Assembly: GCA_009760855.2 (NCBI GenBank)
Contig: WPIO01000007.1
Location: 10,788,001 to 10,852,000, forward strand
Reading direction: 5' to 3'
Length of the DNA stretch: 64,000 nucleotides
Source: Cristatella mucedo
Lineage: Eukaryota; Bryozoa; Phylactolaemata; Cristatellidae
Shown here: piece by piece, positions 1 through 10,377 of the stretch
Position numbering within the stretch: position 1 is the stretch's first letter
Layout of the letters: each line of letters begins with the position of its first letter
Notes under the pieces: model-generated
What the model was told of the DNA's origin: nothing
The model's input: only the letters and a program-made list of their open reading frames with translations
The model's database searches: none
Translations under genes and position numbers: made by a program

Positions 1-535
1 TTGTGTTCTCACGTTTGCTGACGTGCAAGTTATCGCTAACCAATTATCTTTCCTGCTGAGCATACGAGGAAATGGCGTATTAATGAATGATGGTGATAAG
101 AATGGCTAACGGTGATGGTAGATGTTTACACTAATACTTCAAAATACTAGCCGCTAATAAGATCAATAACATGTTATAATAGTAGGTCGTTTAGCTCCAC
201 AAGAGAACTAAATCTCGATCCAGGTGCTTTACAACTTGCTGAAAGCGAAACAATAACCAAATTTAATGGCAAGTTAATGGCAAGCAGGGTACCATACTTG
301 GATAAGCTTGTAAAGGTAAACAAGTATCTTGCTTAGGCCAGCCCACTAAACCCGAAGACACTCATGGCCACCGGTTAGTGGGACCTCAGACTGCGGACAT
401 GCACTGATTCATGCACAGGTGACTTCACAAAGCTTGAAGGCACGTATAAAAGGCAGTTTACTGTGGTGAAGAGAAAGCTGATCGGAGCAGATGCATCTTT
501 AGCTGAAACTTAAAATAATGCAATATCATAATAAC
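1..535. other. Unassigned intergenic DNA
   Basis: AT-rich sequence with no open frame that looks coding and no recognisable repeat apart from short degraded LINE-tail-like words near 200-240 (for example GAGAACTAAATCTCGATCC). I see no gene here. Confidence 0.5.
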
Positions 536-539
536 ACAA

Positions 540-1265
540 ATGATAATAATAGTATTTGTATTGCCCCCAAAGAGAACTAAATCTCTTTCTGGACACTCTT
601 TGCAAATTGTGCAAAATAAGTTAATCAACTGGTCTATGATAGCATGCAGTGTCAGCACACTTGGGCACTCAATATCTTTTTAAATGTCAAGTGAGGGGGG
701 TGTCGTGACGTCACTAATATGTTCCTGGCATTTTGAGTGCACGAACGAAAGACAAGGTCTAAAGATAGCTTGAGGTTGGTTAGAGACACAGCTAAGTGAC
801 TTGAGTTAGAAAAGCAGGTGATACAAGTCCTAGCCTGATTGAGAAGTCGTTCTAGTAGGTCGGCTGTGGCAAGAGATTGAACATAAAATGAGTGGCAAAA
901 CCTTGGTCAATATGCTCCTTGATGGGGAGAGTGCAGGCCGACGAGAAGTGGTATAATGTAGCAACTGCTATGCTCGACGTCAGACAAGATGTACAATTTT
1001 GCAATAACTAAACAGCTCATTGCACTGGCTGAAATGCTTGCCAATAGTGAGCTGCAGAAGTCGAGACGGGTTGGCAAAAATGCATGGACCAACTTAGACG
1101 TGGTATCCCAGAATAATCAAGCACACATTCTTGCAGTGTTGGTAGCAGTAGCTGGTAACATGCAGGCTTGGCTGTGGAGCTGATGTGGTTGTCTGGTGAA
1201 AGGTCACTCTTAGACAGGAAGCCCAGATTTCGTGCAGATGCTACAGGAGATTTGTTGGCCTAAAC
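540..1265 (-). mobile_element. L2/CR1-like LINE relic, 3' part
   Basis: On the minus strand this begins with the LINE 3' tail (GAGAACTAAATCTCTTTCT on the plus strand) and continues through degraded reverse-transcriptase C-terminal text: a VHAF-like stretch followed by the RLDFCNSLL-type block around 930-1090. Plus-strand words such as GCATGGACCAACTTAGACGTGG are shared with the better preserved copies at 13.3, 21.5 and 41.3 kb. There are many stops and frameshifts, so it is dead. The lineage call rests on my recognition of the reverse-transcriptase motifs. Confidence 0.75.
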
Positions 1266-1269
1266 CATT

Positions 1270-2030
1270 TTGATAGATTGCAGGAAGTGACCATTGCTGG
1301 GAGGAGGGAGTGAGGGAGAGGGAGTTATGTCATGTCAGCTAGGCCGTTGCCGGCAGACCAGCCGAGCTGTCTAGTTTTGTCCCAGTCGCAGGCAATGAAA
1401 GGCAGTGGCTGTGCGATCCGAATAAAGAGAATTTCAGTTATTTAGGCATGATGTCATGGATGTATGAACTAGTATGGCTGTTGTAGTCTTATCTCAACAG
1501 TCCGTGATTTTTAATCAGTAACCAATTGACATTTTTCTTTGCCCACCAGCATACTGAAAGTACTTCTAAAGTGATTCAATTTTCTCAGGTTCTGTATAGG
1601 TGCAAGCACTATTAGTATTAACCTGTCTTCTGTCGGTTCTATATTTAGAACATAAACCTCATTATGCTTGTTGATGCTAACTGGTTATTCTAAGAATGGC
1701 TGGTTAGCAATCACTGGTTAACCACTCACAAGGTGATGTGATTAGCTCTGATGATGTGACTAGGAGGCCTCGGCAGCAATCGCTGAGCTAAGTTGAACTT
1801 ATATACGCTCAAGTATGTATATAGCTCTTAAGTATGCTGTGTGAGCTTGTGCCTGCGAATGTGCCGGTGCATGTGCTGTTAGCGTGCTTACCCACTAAAG
1901 CATGCTCGCGGTCCTTCGAACTTGGTGGTGGAAATCCTGTCTCAAGTGTTCCGTGCTCAGTACAGCACCGTAGCAGCTGGTATAAGTTGAATGGTTGTGA
2001 AGGAGCTGCAAAGATTGAGAGGAAGAGAGA
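1270..2030. other. Unassigned intergenic DNA
   Basis: No gene is recognised. Two opposite open frames of about 75 codons around 1,810-2,060 overlap each other and run into LINE text at their right end, so neither is supported as a gene. Confidence 0.5.
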
Positions 2031-2039
2031 CAAACATAA

Positions 2040-2404
2040 AATCCTTTGGAGACTATATCTTTAGTTCATATGCTCCCAAAGCCTGAAACTTGCTCCTGAT
2101 TTAAGTCACGACATCCCGTGTCTTGACCATTTAAAAATAAGCTCTAGCACACCTGTGTTTCACAGCATTCAGTGGATCCTTGGTGATTCGTCCTCTGTGT
2201 GCATATGCGTGCTGACACTGTGCATGGTACCATTGCTCATATTTTACATATTGGCACTGTAATATTACCTCAAACCATATAGTGCTTGTTATCATTGTGC
2301 ATGTTACCACTAACCATTCGATTATGCTTCCTTTACAGTATATGTAGAGTACCTAAAAGGTATTAATTTCTATTGAGGACACAAGTGTATTATTATTATT
2401 ATTA
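2040..2404 (+). mobile_element. L2-like LINE 3' end with (ATT)n tail
   Basis: Plus-strand relic of the reverse-transcriptase C-terminus (TATGCTCCCAAAGCCTGAAA), followed by the family 3' UTR (CATTCGATTATGCTTCC) and a short ATT tail. The order matches the 3' ends at 48.3, 56.1 and 58.5 kb. Confidence 0.75.
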
Positions 2405-2551
2405 GTGGTCGCTTCAGTTGATGTGATTGAGAGTACTCGAGAATACTTAGGCTGATGTGCTTGAGAGTACCGATGCTATAGTTGTGTTTCTTACTGGTTC
2501 TTGTTGTGGTCAGCTGCAATACTGTCTCCCTAGCCTAAAAGAGGGAAGATC

Positions 2552-2660
2552 AGCAGATTCAACAGCCTCATTTATATAGTGGCAGGAGAGCATTAGTGGC
2601 TATCAACACAGCTTGCAGTCGGCAATAAAGAATTGCCTGCTGCAGTACTCAAAGCCACCA
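2552..2660 (-). repeat. SINE-A fragment
   Basis: The minus-strand 3' half of the tRNA-derived family called SINE-A here: AACAGCCTCATTTATATAG, then a degraded repeat of GGCTATCA and a CAATAAAGAATTGCC block, in the same order as in the intact copies at 12.5 and 54.0 kb. The promoter half is missing. Confidence 0.6.
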
Positions 2661-2667
2661 CTAGCTG

Positions 2668-3110
2668 GTAATAATGTAATGTATCCAGCTGTAATTCATA
2701 GCCACAAAGACAAAGTGTGTGTTATGCAACACGCTCCCTTTGCAGCAAATTTAAAGTGCATAGAAAGAGATTAAATTCTCTAAGGATGCTATTCAAACAT
2801 ATTCTTATTATTATTATTGTCATTATTATGCATGACAGTCTTCTTATGTGCACTCAAAGCTTATGCAGCTTTTGGTACGAATTTGGTTGCCAAGAGACTT
2901 CATCTCACGCAACAAAGAGAAAGTAAGAAGCATACCTGAGTCAGAAGGGCAGTCGAGAGAGTGAGTAGCATGGAAGTCGGAGACAGTGGAAAGGATATTC
3001 GACATAAGTCTCCTGCGATCAATAACGGCCTGTCGCTTACGAGTATTTTAGTGAGGGACTCTGAAACCTCTCCTTAAATAGCTTACACAGTCAGAAGCAT
3101 AAATATTGCA
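2668..3110 (-). mobile_element. Second LINE lineage, 3' end, interrupted
   Basis: A minus-strand 3' end of a LINE lineage distinct from the main L2-like group. It shares the words GTAATGTAATGTATC, ACTTCATCTCACG and GTGAGTAGCATGGAAG with the copy at 53.2-53.8 kb, and its complement with the copy at 3.2-4.3 kb. It is split by a short L2 tail at about 2,726-2,835. Confidence 0.65.
2726..2835 (+). mobile_element. Severely 5'-truncated L2 tail insertion
   Basis: About 100 bp of the L2-like 3' end (CCCTTTGCAGCAAATTTAAA, GAGATTAAATTCTCTAAGG, ATT-rich tail) inserted into the opposite-strand LINE copy. The 7 bp TTATGCA occurs immediately on both sides (left ends 2,728, right near 2,825-2,832) and is read as the target-site duplication. 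Confidence 0.65.
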
Positions 3111-3149
3111 GAATAAATAAACTAAGCAAACTGTATCAGTAATGTCCAT

Positions 3150-4290
3150 CTAACATTGGTAGTTCCTGAGTCTTGTGTGTCTGTTCTTGTTCCCTTGCTG
3201 TTCTCCATTTGTAATCACTCTCTGGGAAAAGTGACTAAGGACCGTGGAATAGGATATCACTTTTATGTTGACGATACTCAGCTGTATGTGTCATTCAAAC
3301 TGTCGGAATCTGCTTCAGCAGCTGATAAACTGAATGCTTGCCTTGCTGACTTTGATCCTTGATGTCGGAAAATTTCTTGAAAATAAATGGCGAAACTGAA
3401 CTGCTGCTCATAGGACACCCTAAGTGTGTGGCTATATCGGAAGGCTCTGCTCTTCTAGTAGGTGATGCTGTTGTGCGACCATCACCACGTGCTCGAAATT
3501 TAGGTGTCGTTATCGACAACTGCCTATATTTTAAAAGCTTCGTTCAGTAGACTGCTTCTACAGCCAACCATCAGTCTGTTCTCTATCTAAGATTAACAGC
3601 TGTCTTCCACAGTGGCTTGCAAAAAATCTAATTAGCTCCTTAGTTCTGTCCTGGCTTGATTATTATAATTCTCTTTTGGCTGGGCTACCGAAAAAAGTAA
3701 CTTAGCTACTGCAGATGGCTATGAATGTGGCTGTAAGGCTAGTTTGCAAATCCCAGAGGTTTGATCACGTTTCTCCTTTGCTAAAAGAACTAGGATGGCT
3801 GCCGGTTGATCAAAGGATACAGAGCAAAGTTCCTTTTATCTGACCCATAGGGCGCCCCACGGCTTGGCTCCTCCATACCTAGCTGAACTGCTTCACCAGT
3901 TTCAGCCTGCTTTCAGGTCCTGTATGGACAATGAATTAGCTGTTCCATATTCATCCGCTTAAAGACCGTTGGCTACAGAAGCTTTTGCTGTGCATCTTCT
4001 AGACTGTGGAACTCACTTCCATGATTCTTACACAGCTACTACTCTCCTGCTGCCGACTATGGCACATCCTTTTCAGCGGTCCTGAGCTGCTACTTCCATG
4101 CTACTCACTACCTCAACTGCCCTCCTGACTCAGTTAGGCTTCCCACTTTCTCTTTGTTGCATGAGATGAAGTCTGTTGGCTACCGAATGGATACCAAAAG
4201 CCGCAGATGCTGTGAGTGCGCTATACAAAACTCTCCTGCGTAACACCCACATAGTCTTTGTGGCTTTGTGGAGTTACAGATATAGATAAA
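3150..4290 (+). mobile_element. Second LINE lineage, RT relic and 3' UTR
   Basis: Contains a broken reverse transcriptase. The catalytic-motif region reads [15 protein letters not shown] at about 3,260-3,305 (YVDD type), preceded by a degraded PQGSVLGP-equivalent ([10 protein letters not shown]). Later blocks NLGVVID and LLKELGWLPVDQR-like text follow, then a 3' UTR ending near GTTACAGATATAGATAAAT. The last 180 bp match, inverted, the copies at 2.7-3.1 and 53.2-53.5 kb. It is frameshifted and not functional. Confidence 0.75.
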
Positions 4291-4985
4291 TTACATTACA
4301 TGTTATATGGTGTAAGAATGATACATGACTCTTAAAGGTCTAGGTCGTTGGTCGAGTCTGGCCTTTAAGACTGTTCTACCACTGTTATATAAAGTTAGCT
4401 ATTGAATCAGCTGACCTTTTATGTACTGAGAAGCAAGAATGATGTCTTGCCTTCTTTGGTTGTTGAGTCAGTAGCCTCTAACATAAGAGCCAACTTGGTC
4501 TATTCCACAGACCTAGTATATGCTAATTAATCGATGCCGCAGGCTAGACTGGAGTTATGCTTACTGTGCACTGTAGCTGTGAAGTGTTGTTATAAGTTTG
4601 ATATTTCTGCTGGCTTCTTGTTGATTGATATCACACATAGCGTGTGACCCCAGAGCCAATGCACTTTAGTTTGCTCGGCTATGCGCTCATGCGAGTTTCA
4701 TTTGCCAATGTGCATGCTTGTGTCCACGTGTGCGCATGCACATTTGTAACTGTATATCTGTGAGGGTGCACTTTTATGCCCTTGCGTGCCGTCTGTAGTA
4801 TGTGCTAACTGGTGGTCTAGCTAGTGACTGCTGTTGTGGAGTAGTGGCCGAACTCTTGTATTATGTTGTTTGCGTCGGTACTGGGCTAATGTATGTTCTA
4901 GTAGATCCTAAATGCATCACTGTAGTATAGATCGCATGCACGTGTTGTTGAACGATTGGACATTTTTAGACCTGCCTCGTTGAGC
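4291..4985. other. Unassigned intergenic DNA
   Basis: No open frame or repeat match that I can support. The sequence is TG-rich with recurrent GCATGC-type words. Confidence 0.45.
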
Positions 4986-4989
4986 CTTT

Positions 4990-5350
4990 TACCTTGCCGT
5001 GGTGAGGCAGCTTGTGTATCTCAGTGACCCCGAGAGCTATGCCGGCTGGAGTTGAGGCAACTCCTGGCAGGGTCACCCATGCCGGACAGGTCGAAGGGTA
5101 GAGATCAGACGAAAAGAAGGCTCGAAGTAAACATATATTTCATGTCATGGGCAGCCTCAGTAGATCCAGCAGCCGCTAGGCAGCTAGTGCCTCTAAACTG
5201 TCCTTTCAGCTTGTTCTGGGTCCTCTCCCAGTCAGCTGTGCCAACTTTATGGGTGCATTACCACTGTGGTTTCCAGTGGTCCTGCCACAGTGCCGGCTTA
5301 CTGGCTGGCAATCCAGCAGAGCCTAGTCACTAGTGTATGGGTAGCACTGC
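4990..5350 (+). mobile_element. Possible 5' leader of a non-LTR element
   Basis: The block around CTTGCCGTGGTGAGGCAG, GAGAGCTATGCCGGCTGG and GGACAGGTCGAAGGGTAGAG matches my memory of the 5' leader of a widespread apurinic-endonuclease-type (RTE-like) retrotransposon family in marine invertebrates. No endonuclease frame follows, so at most this is a fragment. The 93-codon frame over it (5,052-5,333) is not a recognised protein. Confidence 0.4.
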
Positions 5351-5498
5351 CCACATCGTTCTCATCGTCCAATGGATTTGGATGATGGAGCTGCCCTTTT
5401 ATACTAGAAAGCATTCAACAGGCTGTTTTTGCCTGGCCTGCACAGTAAAGTTAGCTGTGCTGTGCAGGAAACCAGCTCCCTAATGCAAGCAATCGGCT

Positions 5499-5610
5499 GA
5501 ACCTGCTGCTGTGCTGCTGCTGCTGCTGCTGCTCTACTGCTGTTGGTGGTGCTCTTCAGCTGCTGGTCATCTGTGGCTTCTCTGCTGCCACTGCTGCTAA
5601 TGAGGCCGCT

Positions 5611-5641
<31 letters not shown>

Positions 5642-5660
5642 ACTGCTGCGCTGCCGTTGC
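5499..5660. repeat. Interrupted (CTG)n microsatellite
   Basis: Two CTG/GCT tracts (about 5,507-5,533 and 5,611-5,639) embedded in CTGCTGCCA-type degenerate text. It is intergenic, with no flanking coding exon. Confidence 0.9.
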
Positions 5661-6105
5661 TGCTCTGAGGACCAGGTACCTCAATATCATGCCTTTTTAT
5701 ACTTCAATAGTGTGTTGAACCTGATACTTTAACTTTTGTTGCCTAGTAAAATTAGAGGCATACATTCGACGGAGCCGATTACTAGGTTAGTGAAGCTCTA
5801 CTGCAGCGATTTGAAGGGTACAAGAAAGAAAGGAAATCGTGTCGATGTGTTCTGGCTTCAGGAATCAAACCAACTTCCCCTATCCAATGGCATATCGTAT
5901 ATATACTTCATAACATTCGTATAGCATCTTGAGATAACGGGATCTTTTTGCAGGCACTACACATGCCAATAAGGGAGCATGTCGACTCACTGTTGAAAGC
6001 ATGCCGAATTTTGGCACGTATAGGCATGCACACAAAGGACATGTCTCACTGCAGAATAATTAATTGAAGAATATGCGGGTTTCTACCGTCTTTGTAATTG
6101 CCATG
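5661..6105. other. Unassigned intergenic DNA
   Basis: A 62-codon frame at 5,736-5,924 has no recognisable domain. Nothing else is supported. Confidence 0.4.
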
Positions 6106-6830
6106 AAGTCTGGAGATGTCGTGATGTCAGTCGGTAGTGATGGTCAGTCAGTAAGCACCCTCAGAGAACCATGTCAGTCAGTGAGCACCCTCAGAGAACC
6201 AGATGTCATTCTAGGCACTTGCGTGTGATGGAAGAATATTTATCAGCTAGTTAGTGAGTTACCTGGAAATTGTGGCACAAGTGAATGCATAAAGAGCGGT
6301 TTGCATGACAGAAGCAAATGGTGTAAGGATCAAGAGTGTTTTTAGCCTCTGGCTTTAAATGTTGTCAAATCAGGGATGTCACGATGTAAGTCATTCAGAG
6401 TTCGAGGGTTTCAGGTGCACAGGAACTGAAGGCCAGGTCTCCAAAGGATTGGGGGTGTGGTTAGAGGCATTGCCAAACGATTTAGTCAAGAGTAGCAGGG
6501 GTTACAAGCCTGAGGCAAAAGTAGTACAATTCGAGCTAGGGAATGAAGCGCTGTAGCAGTGAGTGACAAGACCTTAACGTTGATGGAGTGCTTGAATGTG
6601 AGGCTGTGCCGAATGGTGAGACATGGTGTAACGGGACTGTTTCGAGGTTAACGACAGACACGCCTAGGTTCAGAGCTGTGTACTCACCGCTGCAGTTTTG
6701 CACCAACTCAAAAAGCTGGGAGTAGTGAATTTCTGGAATCGGGTCTGCATACTTTCATCTACTGACATCGCACGGCAGCTCCTAATTCGACGACATTCTA
6801 AAATAAGTTAAAACACCTGTTCATTGCAGC
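6106..6830 (-). mobile_element. L2-like LINE relic, heavily decayed
   Basis: Minus-strand remnants of the L2 3' half in patches. GATGTCGTGATGTCAGTCGG and TCGAGGGTTTCAGG-like text correspond to the wording around the reverse-transcriptase C-terminus elsewhere, and GCAGTTTTGCACCAACTC at about 6,690 matches the common AGAGTTTTGCACCAGCTG. A direct duplication of about 30 bp (CAGTCAGT..GCACCCTCAGAGAACC) lies at 6,140-6,200. Confidence 0.6.
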
Positions 6831-7014
6831 TTTTGGTCTGTCCGATTGAATCGTCCTTTTGTGTTAATGCATTACAAAATCGTGCATCTCACGACTAAGG
6901 AAACGACCGATATGCTGCTGTATAGAATCTAGTGAACTGGATCTCTTTTACTGTGGCTTCACTTAGTATTGAGTACAGGTTGCTCACTGTCCTATTGCTA
7001 ACCGTCCGTCCTAT

Positions 7015-7185
7015 TGTCTCGAGGCTGTGAGCATCTTGTGTGCTCTTGCATGTCTATCTAAGCGTGATACCTTGCTTTTCATTGACTATTGGTTGATGCT
7101 TCTCTGGAGGCAAGTTGTAAAGCACCTGAAAAAGAGATACAGTTTCTAATGGTGCTATCTAAAGACTTATTAATGTTTATCTTAC
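7015..7185 (+). repeat. SINE-C-like 3' segment
   Basis: Matches segments at 26,110-26,310 and 26,640-26,740: TGTGTGCTCTTGCATG, AAGCGTGATACCTTGC, TATTGGTTGATGCTTCTC, then AAGTTGTAAAGCACCTG and the LINE-like tail. It is a dispersed plus-strand family called SINE-C here; no tRNA promoter boxes were seen in it. Confidence 0.55.
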
Positions 7186-7189
7186 GTGG

Positions 7190-8760
7190 CATAGTAAAAA
7201 TACAGGCTTGGCTTGGTAAAAGATACCACTGCCAAGCTGGTCCGAGCATTCGTTACATCCCACATATAGACTTCGGTAACTTGCTAAGTGCAGGTCTTCT
7301 CCCCCTGTGAAACGAGGCACGTGCAGTTGCTTTAAAACTCGGCAGCTTGGCTTATATGTCTTGACCGTTGTGCATACCACATTACAATTCGGACGGCAGT
7401 CTATCGTTCAACTTTGCTCAGTCAGTGCTGTTTTTTGTTCTAGTGGCAGCCCTAGTTAAGTGATCATAAGCCGATTGATGTTCAGAGAATCACGTGATCT
7501 TAAACCGATTGGCTCCTGCTGTCGGGTTGCAGGCCTTGCTGCTGCTGCTACTTGGACAGCTAGAGCTGCTTGGAGAGGCTTCTGAAAGCCCCGAGATCCC
7601 ATGACCATGGCCAGTTGCTGCACTTGCTTTCGTCACATTATGACACCCGAGTGCTGATTTTCTTCGGTTTAGTAAAATTATCATGCTATGGCGATATTCA
7701 GTCAAGCGCCTTAGCCGGTGTGGTTGAAAGCATGGGTGTGTTCAGACGTGTTGGCAGCTTACATCAACCATTGTTCAGGAGTGTGGAAGGGGCAGGTTAA
7801 CAGGAAGTTGATAGACAGTGACGACAGAATGTATGTATGTGTACACTGCGGGCGTGTGTATATGCATGTGCACTCAGGGCCCTGCGTATTTATGAACTCT
7901 GGAGAGGTGTTTTTCCATGGTCTCTGCGGTTAGTAGTAGCTCAGGAAGTAAGCTACTAGTAGTAGAAGTTATCTCCACATTATTTGGTTACCACCAACAA
8001 GCTGGGTTGTAAGAGCACCGTGCTAGCTAGCAGCAATGCATCAAGTTCTACCAATTTAACCTACAGCAGTCGGCATTACAAGATTTCACACTTGCTAACG
8101 ATAAAACTGTATAGAAACTAATCGTGGGCATTTTTTTATGAGCGAGAGAGTTTTGGGATTCCCACGACAGGCTTGCCCTCATCGATTCCACATCTAGCCT
8201 TGGGAGGGGGTAGCTAGTGCCTATGTAGAGGAGGGGGCACTGTATGTTTGATAAGGGCATGTTGCTAGTGCTAGCACTTCGCAAACAATGAACTGGCTTA
8301 TCTTCTTGGGATGAGTGAAGGCTACATGGGATTTTAGCTATTATCGCTTTAGGATTAACTTCTGACTCCCTCGTGCTTGTCTCATCCCGATCACTGCCTC
8401 TCACCCTCCTGCCCATGAAAAATCGGGCTCAACAGTTGACTCAGATAAAGTGGGCGACTGTCGCCAGCTGGCAAATGCTGGCATGGCTGGCAAGACTGGC
8501 CTGATAGAATAAGCTCCTCTCGTCACATTGCATGTGTACTTGCCATTCCATGCCCTGTGCCATTCAAGTGCCACTCTAGCACTGCAGCGTGCATCAGTGC
8601 AACAAAGACAAGGCCGTCTGGGTAGGAATCTTGCTCATGCCTGGTTGCAGGGCACACAGAAGCATTTCTGCCTGCCTACCGTTATCGCTAGCTCAGCAGA
8701 GGCAATCGTACTCAATACATGCTGAACCTGGGGTAGGCTGCAATAAATATAAATACATAT
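7190..8760. other. Unassigned intergenic DNA
   Basis: No coding signal is recognised. The longest frame (minus strand, 8,048-8,416, 122 codons) has no domain I know, and no neighbouring exon supports it. Confidence 0.4.
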
Positions 8761-8761
8761 T

Positions 8762-8763
<2 letters not shown>

Positions 8764-8837
<74 letters not shown>
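8764..8837. repeat. (CA)n microsatellite
   Basis: An almost pure CA dinucleotide run of about 74 bp. It explains the Thr-His and Cys-Val open frames on both strands. Confidence 0.98.
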
Positions 8838-8840
<3 letters not shown>

Positions 8841-8857
8841 GTATATATTATATATTG

Positions 8858-8995
8858 TTTGTGTAGCACTCCCAAGAGAAACTTATTTTTATCCAGGTGC
8901 TTCACATATGCCTCAGGGCTGTAGCCCACGACCCTGGTCATCAAAGGCGAGCACCTTAAACCCCTGGGCCAAACCATCGTAGCCGGCTGAGTATG
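8858..8995 (-). repeat. SINE-B copy
   Basis: Minus-strand copy of the second tRNA-derived family. From its 5' end (right side) it reads GGTTTGGCCCAGGGGTTTAA (A-box-like region), then GGTCGTGGGCTACAGCCC (B-box-like region), then the LINE-like tail CAGGTGCTTCACATATGCC and CAAGAGAAAC on the plus strand. It abuts the CA microsatellite. Confidence 0.75.
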
Positions 8996-8999
8996 CCAC

Positions 9000-10214
9000 G
9001 AGGAGGTTCAAGTCACACCCGTACTGCCCAGGTCCCTAAACAAGATGTCGCAGCCTGAGGACCCTTTGCTTACAAAACCTGCGTTGTCCTGTAGAAAGCC
9101 TTGCTTGACGCCGCTCTCACTCGAACTGGAAGCCACTACGATGAGGGCAGTTGACCGAAAATGTAGTGAGTTGTCTCGACTTGCCTGTGGGAGGATTGTT
9201 TGGCAACCGGAGTAGAAATGCCATGCCCACTGTGTTTAAAGTCCGGTGCTGGTTCTGTTGAAATGACCGGAGCAAATTTTGGAATAGTAAATGCTGCCTC
9301 TACGGCAGCCGAAGAAAAGGCAAGGAAGACCCCAAAGTCTGCCTTCGGCATACTGTTAAGTATGGCAATGGTGGAATCCCTTTTTTCTCGTTGCTGTCAT
9401 CTGTTTGCTGAATCTCATACCTGGCATGATGGACTAGAATTAGCACATCGATGTGATCCAGAATGTGGGAATTCCTTGTGCCAGAAGTCTTTTGGAATAT
9501 ACATAAATGTATCAGTAGGATAATGAGTGGCCCAGCACATGCAGCGAGCTGGGCTAGAATATGGCTGCATGACTCGTCTGTTACCATCCTGGATTGGCCC
9601 AGTGGTGTGATGAAAACATCCAGCAGAGCATATAAGGGATGTCTTAAAGCAGCCACCGAGTAGCACTATAGTGCGCTTAAGATCTTATCGGCTTTCGGTG
9701 CTCTCACAGTAGCCAAAAGATTCCCATCTCGCGAAACCACGAGTAAGATGCACAGAGGAATCAGGTAGGCATATATGAGTCAGACAGTCAGAAAGGCATT
9801 CCAGGAAGTGAGTGGCCTTGTACACCACATTCGAAGACTTTGTGGAAAGAAGCAAACGGGTCGAGGTAAGTTAGGTATCTGCTGGCTGATTTCAGATTCC
9901 TTCTGTTGACACGTCTGTTGCCTCATTGAATATCTGAGCCACACTTGTTTTCTCATTTATCTGCTGAGCCTGTAGAATATTGTATTTTGCTGCTGCACTA
10001 GTCAACATGCAAGGGCGAATGTGTGCATCGGGCTTGCCACTGTTTGTTCATGGTTGCATTCTCCTTTGTACTGCACAGGGTGGTACCTCACACGGTGTGC
10101 TTAGTTGGTCGTCCCTGCATGCCATTGTCAAAGGCCACAGACCAGGGCCGCTGCCTCTGGTACCGCCTCTCGGCCTCTAGCTGCCTCTAGCTGTATTTGA
10201 GCCTCTTCGTCCAG
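9000..10214. other. Unassigned DNA upstream of the first visible MAF1 exon
   Basis: Overlapping frames of 107 codons (plus, 9,200-9,523) and 118 codons (minus, 9,300-9,656) encode nothing I recognise. A good donor-like site, GTCGAG|GTAAGTTAG, lies near 9,862, but the codons before it do not resemble the MAF1 N-terminus. If MAF1 is intact, its first coding exons should be here or farther upstream; I could not find them. Confidence 0.4.
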
Positions 10215-10377
10215 AGCATGTGCAGCATCCGTCGAAGATGGCACAGAGGAGATCTTGTGCAATGCTACCAGTTTGAAGACGCTGTCATATCTTATTTCTG
10301 CTCTGAATGCATCTTTCCCGGACTACGACTTCAGTGAAAGCCGAAGTAGTGAGTTCAGTGCAGAATCCGGCTACAAG
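10215..10377 (+). CDS. MAF1: MAF1 exon ([11 protein letters not shown] block)
   Basis: Acceptor CTTCGTCCAG|AGC, donor TACAAG|GTGAGC. It has 163 bases and starts with one base completing a split codon. It encodes [20 protein letters not shown], the counterpart of the KTLFYLIATLN...DYDFS block of animal MAF1. The left boundary is the least certain part; a later acceptor (CTACCAG|TTTG, about 10,272) is possible. Confidence 0.85.

Noticed and set aside
6140-6200. 30 bp tandem duplication as a possible CRISPR-like or regulatory repeat
   Set aside because: Only two units, both made of LINE-tail words; a simple local duplication in a dead element.
8048-8416. 122-codon minus-strand frame
   Set aside because: No domain, splice partner or repeat match; length is compatible with chance in this composition.
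9200-9656. Overlapping plus and minus frames of over 100 codons
   Set aside because: Neither resembles the missing MAF1 N-terminus nor any known family.
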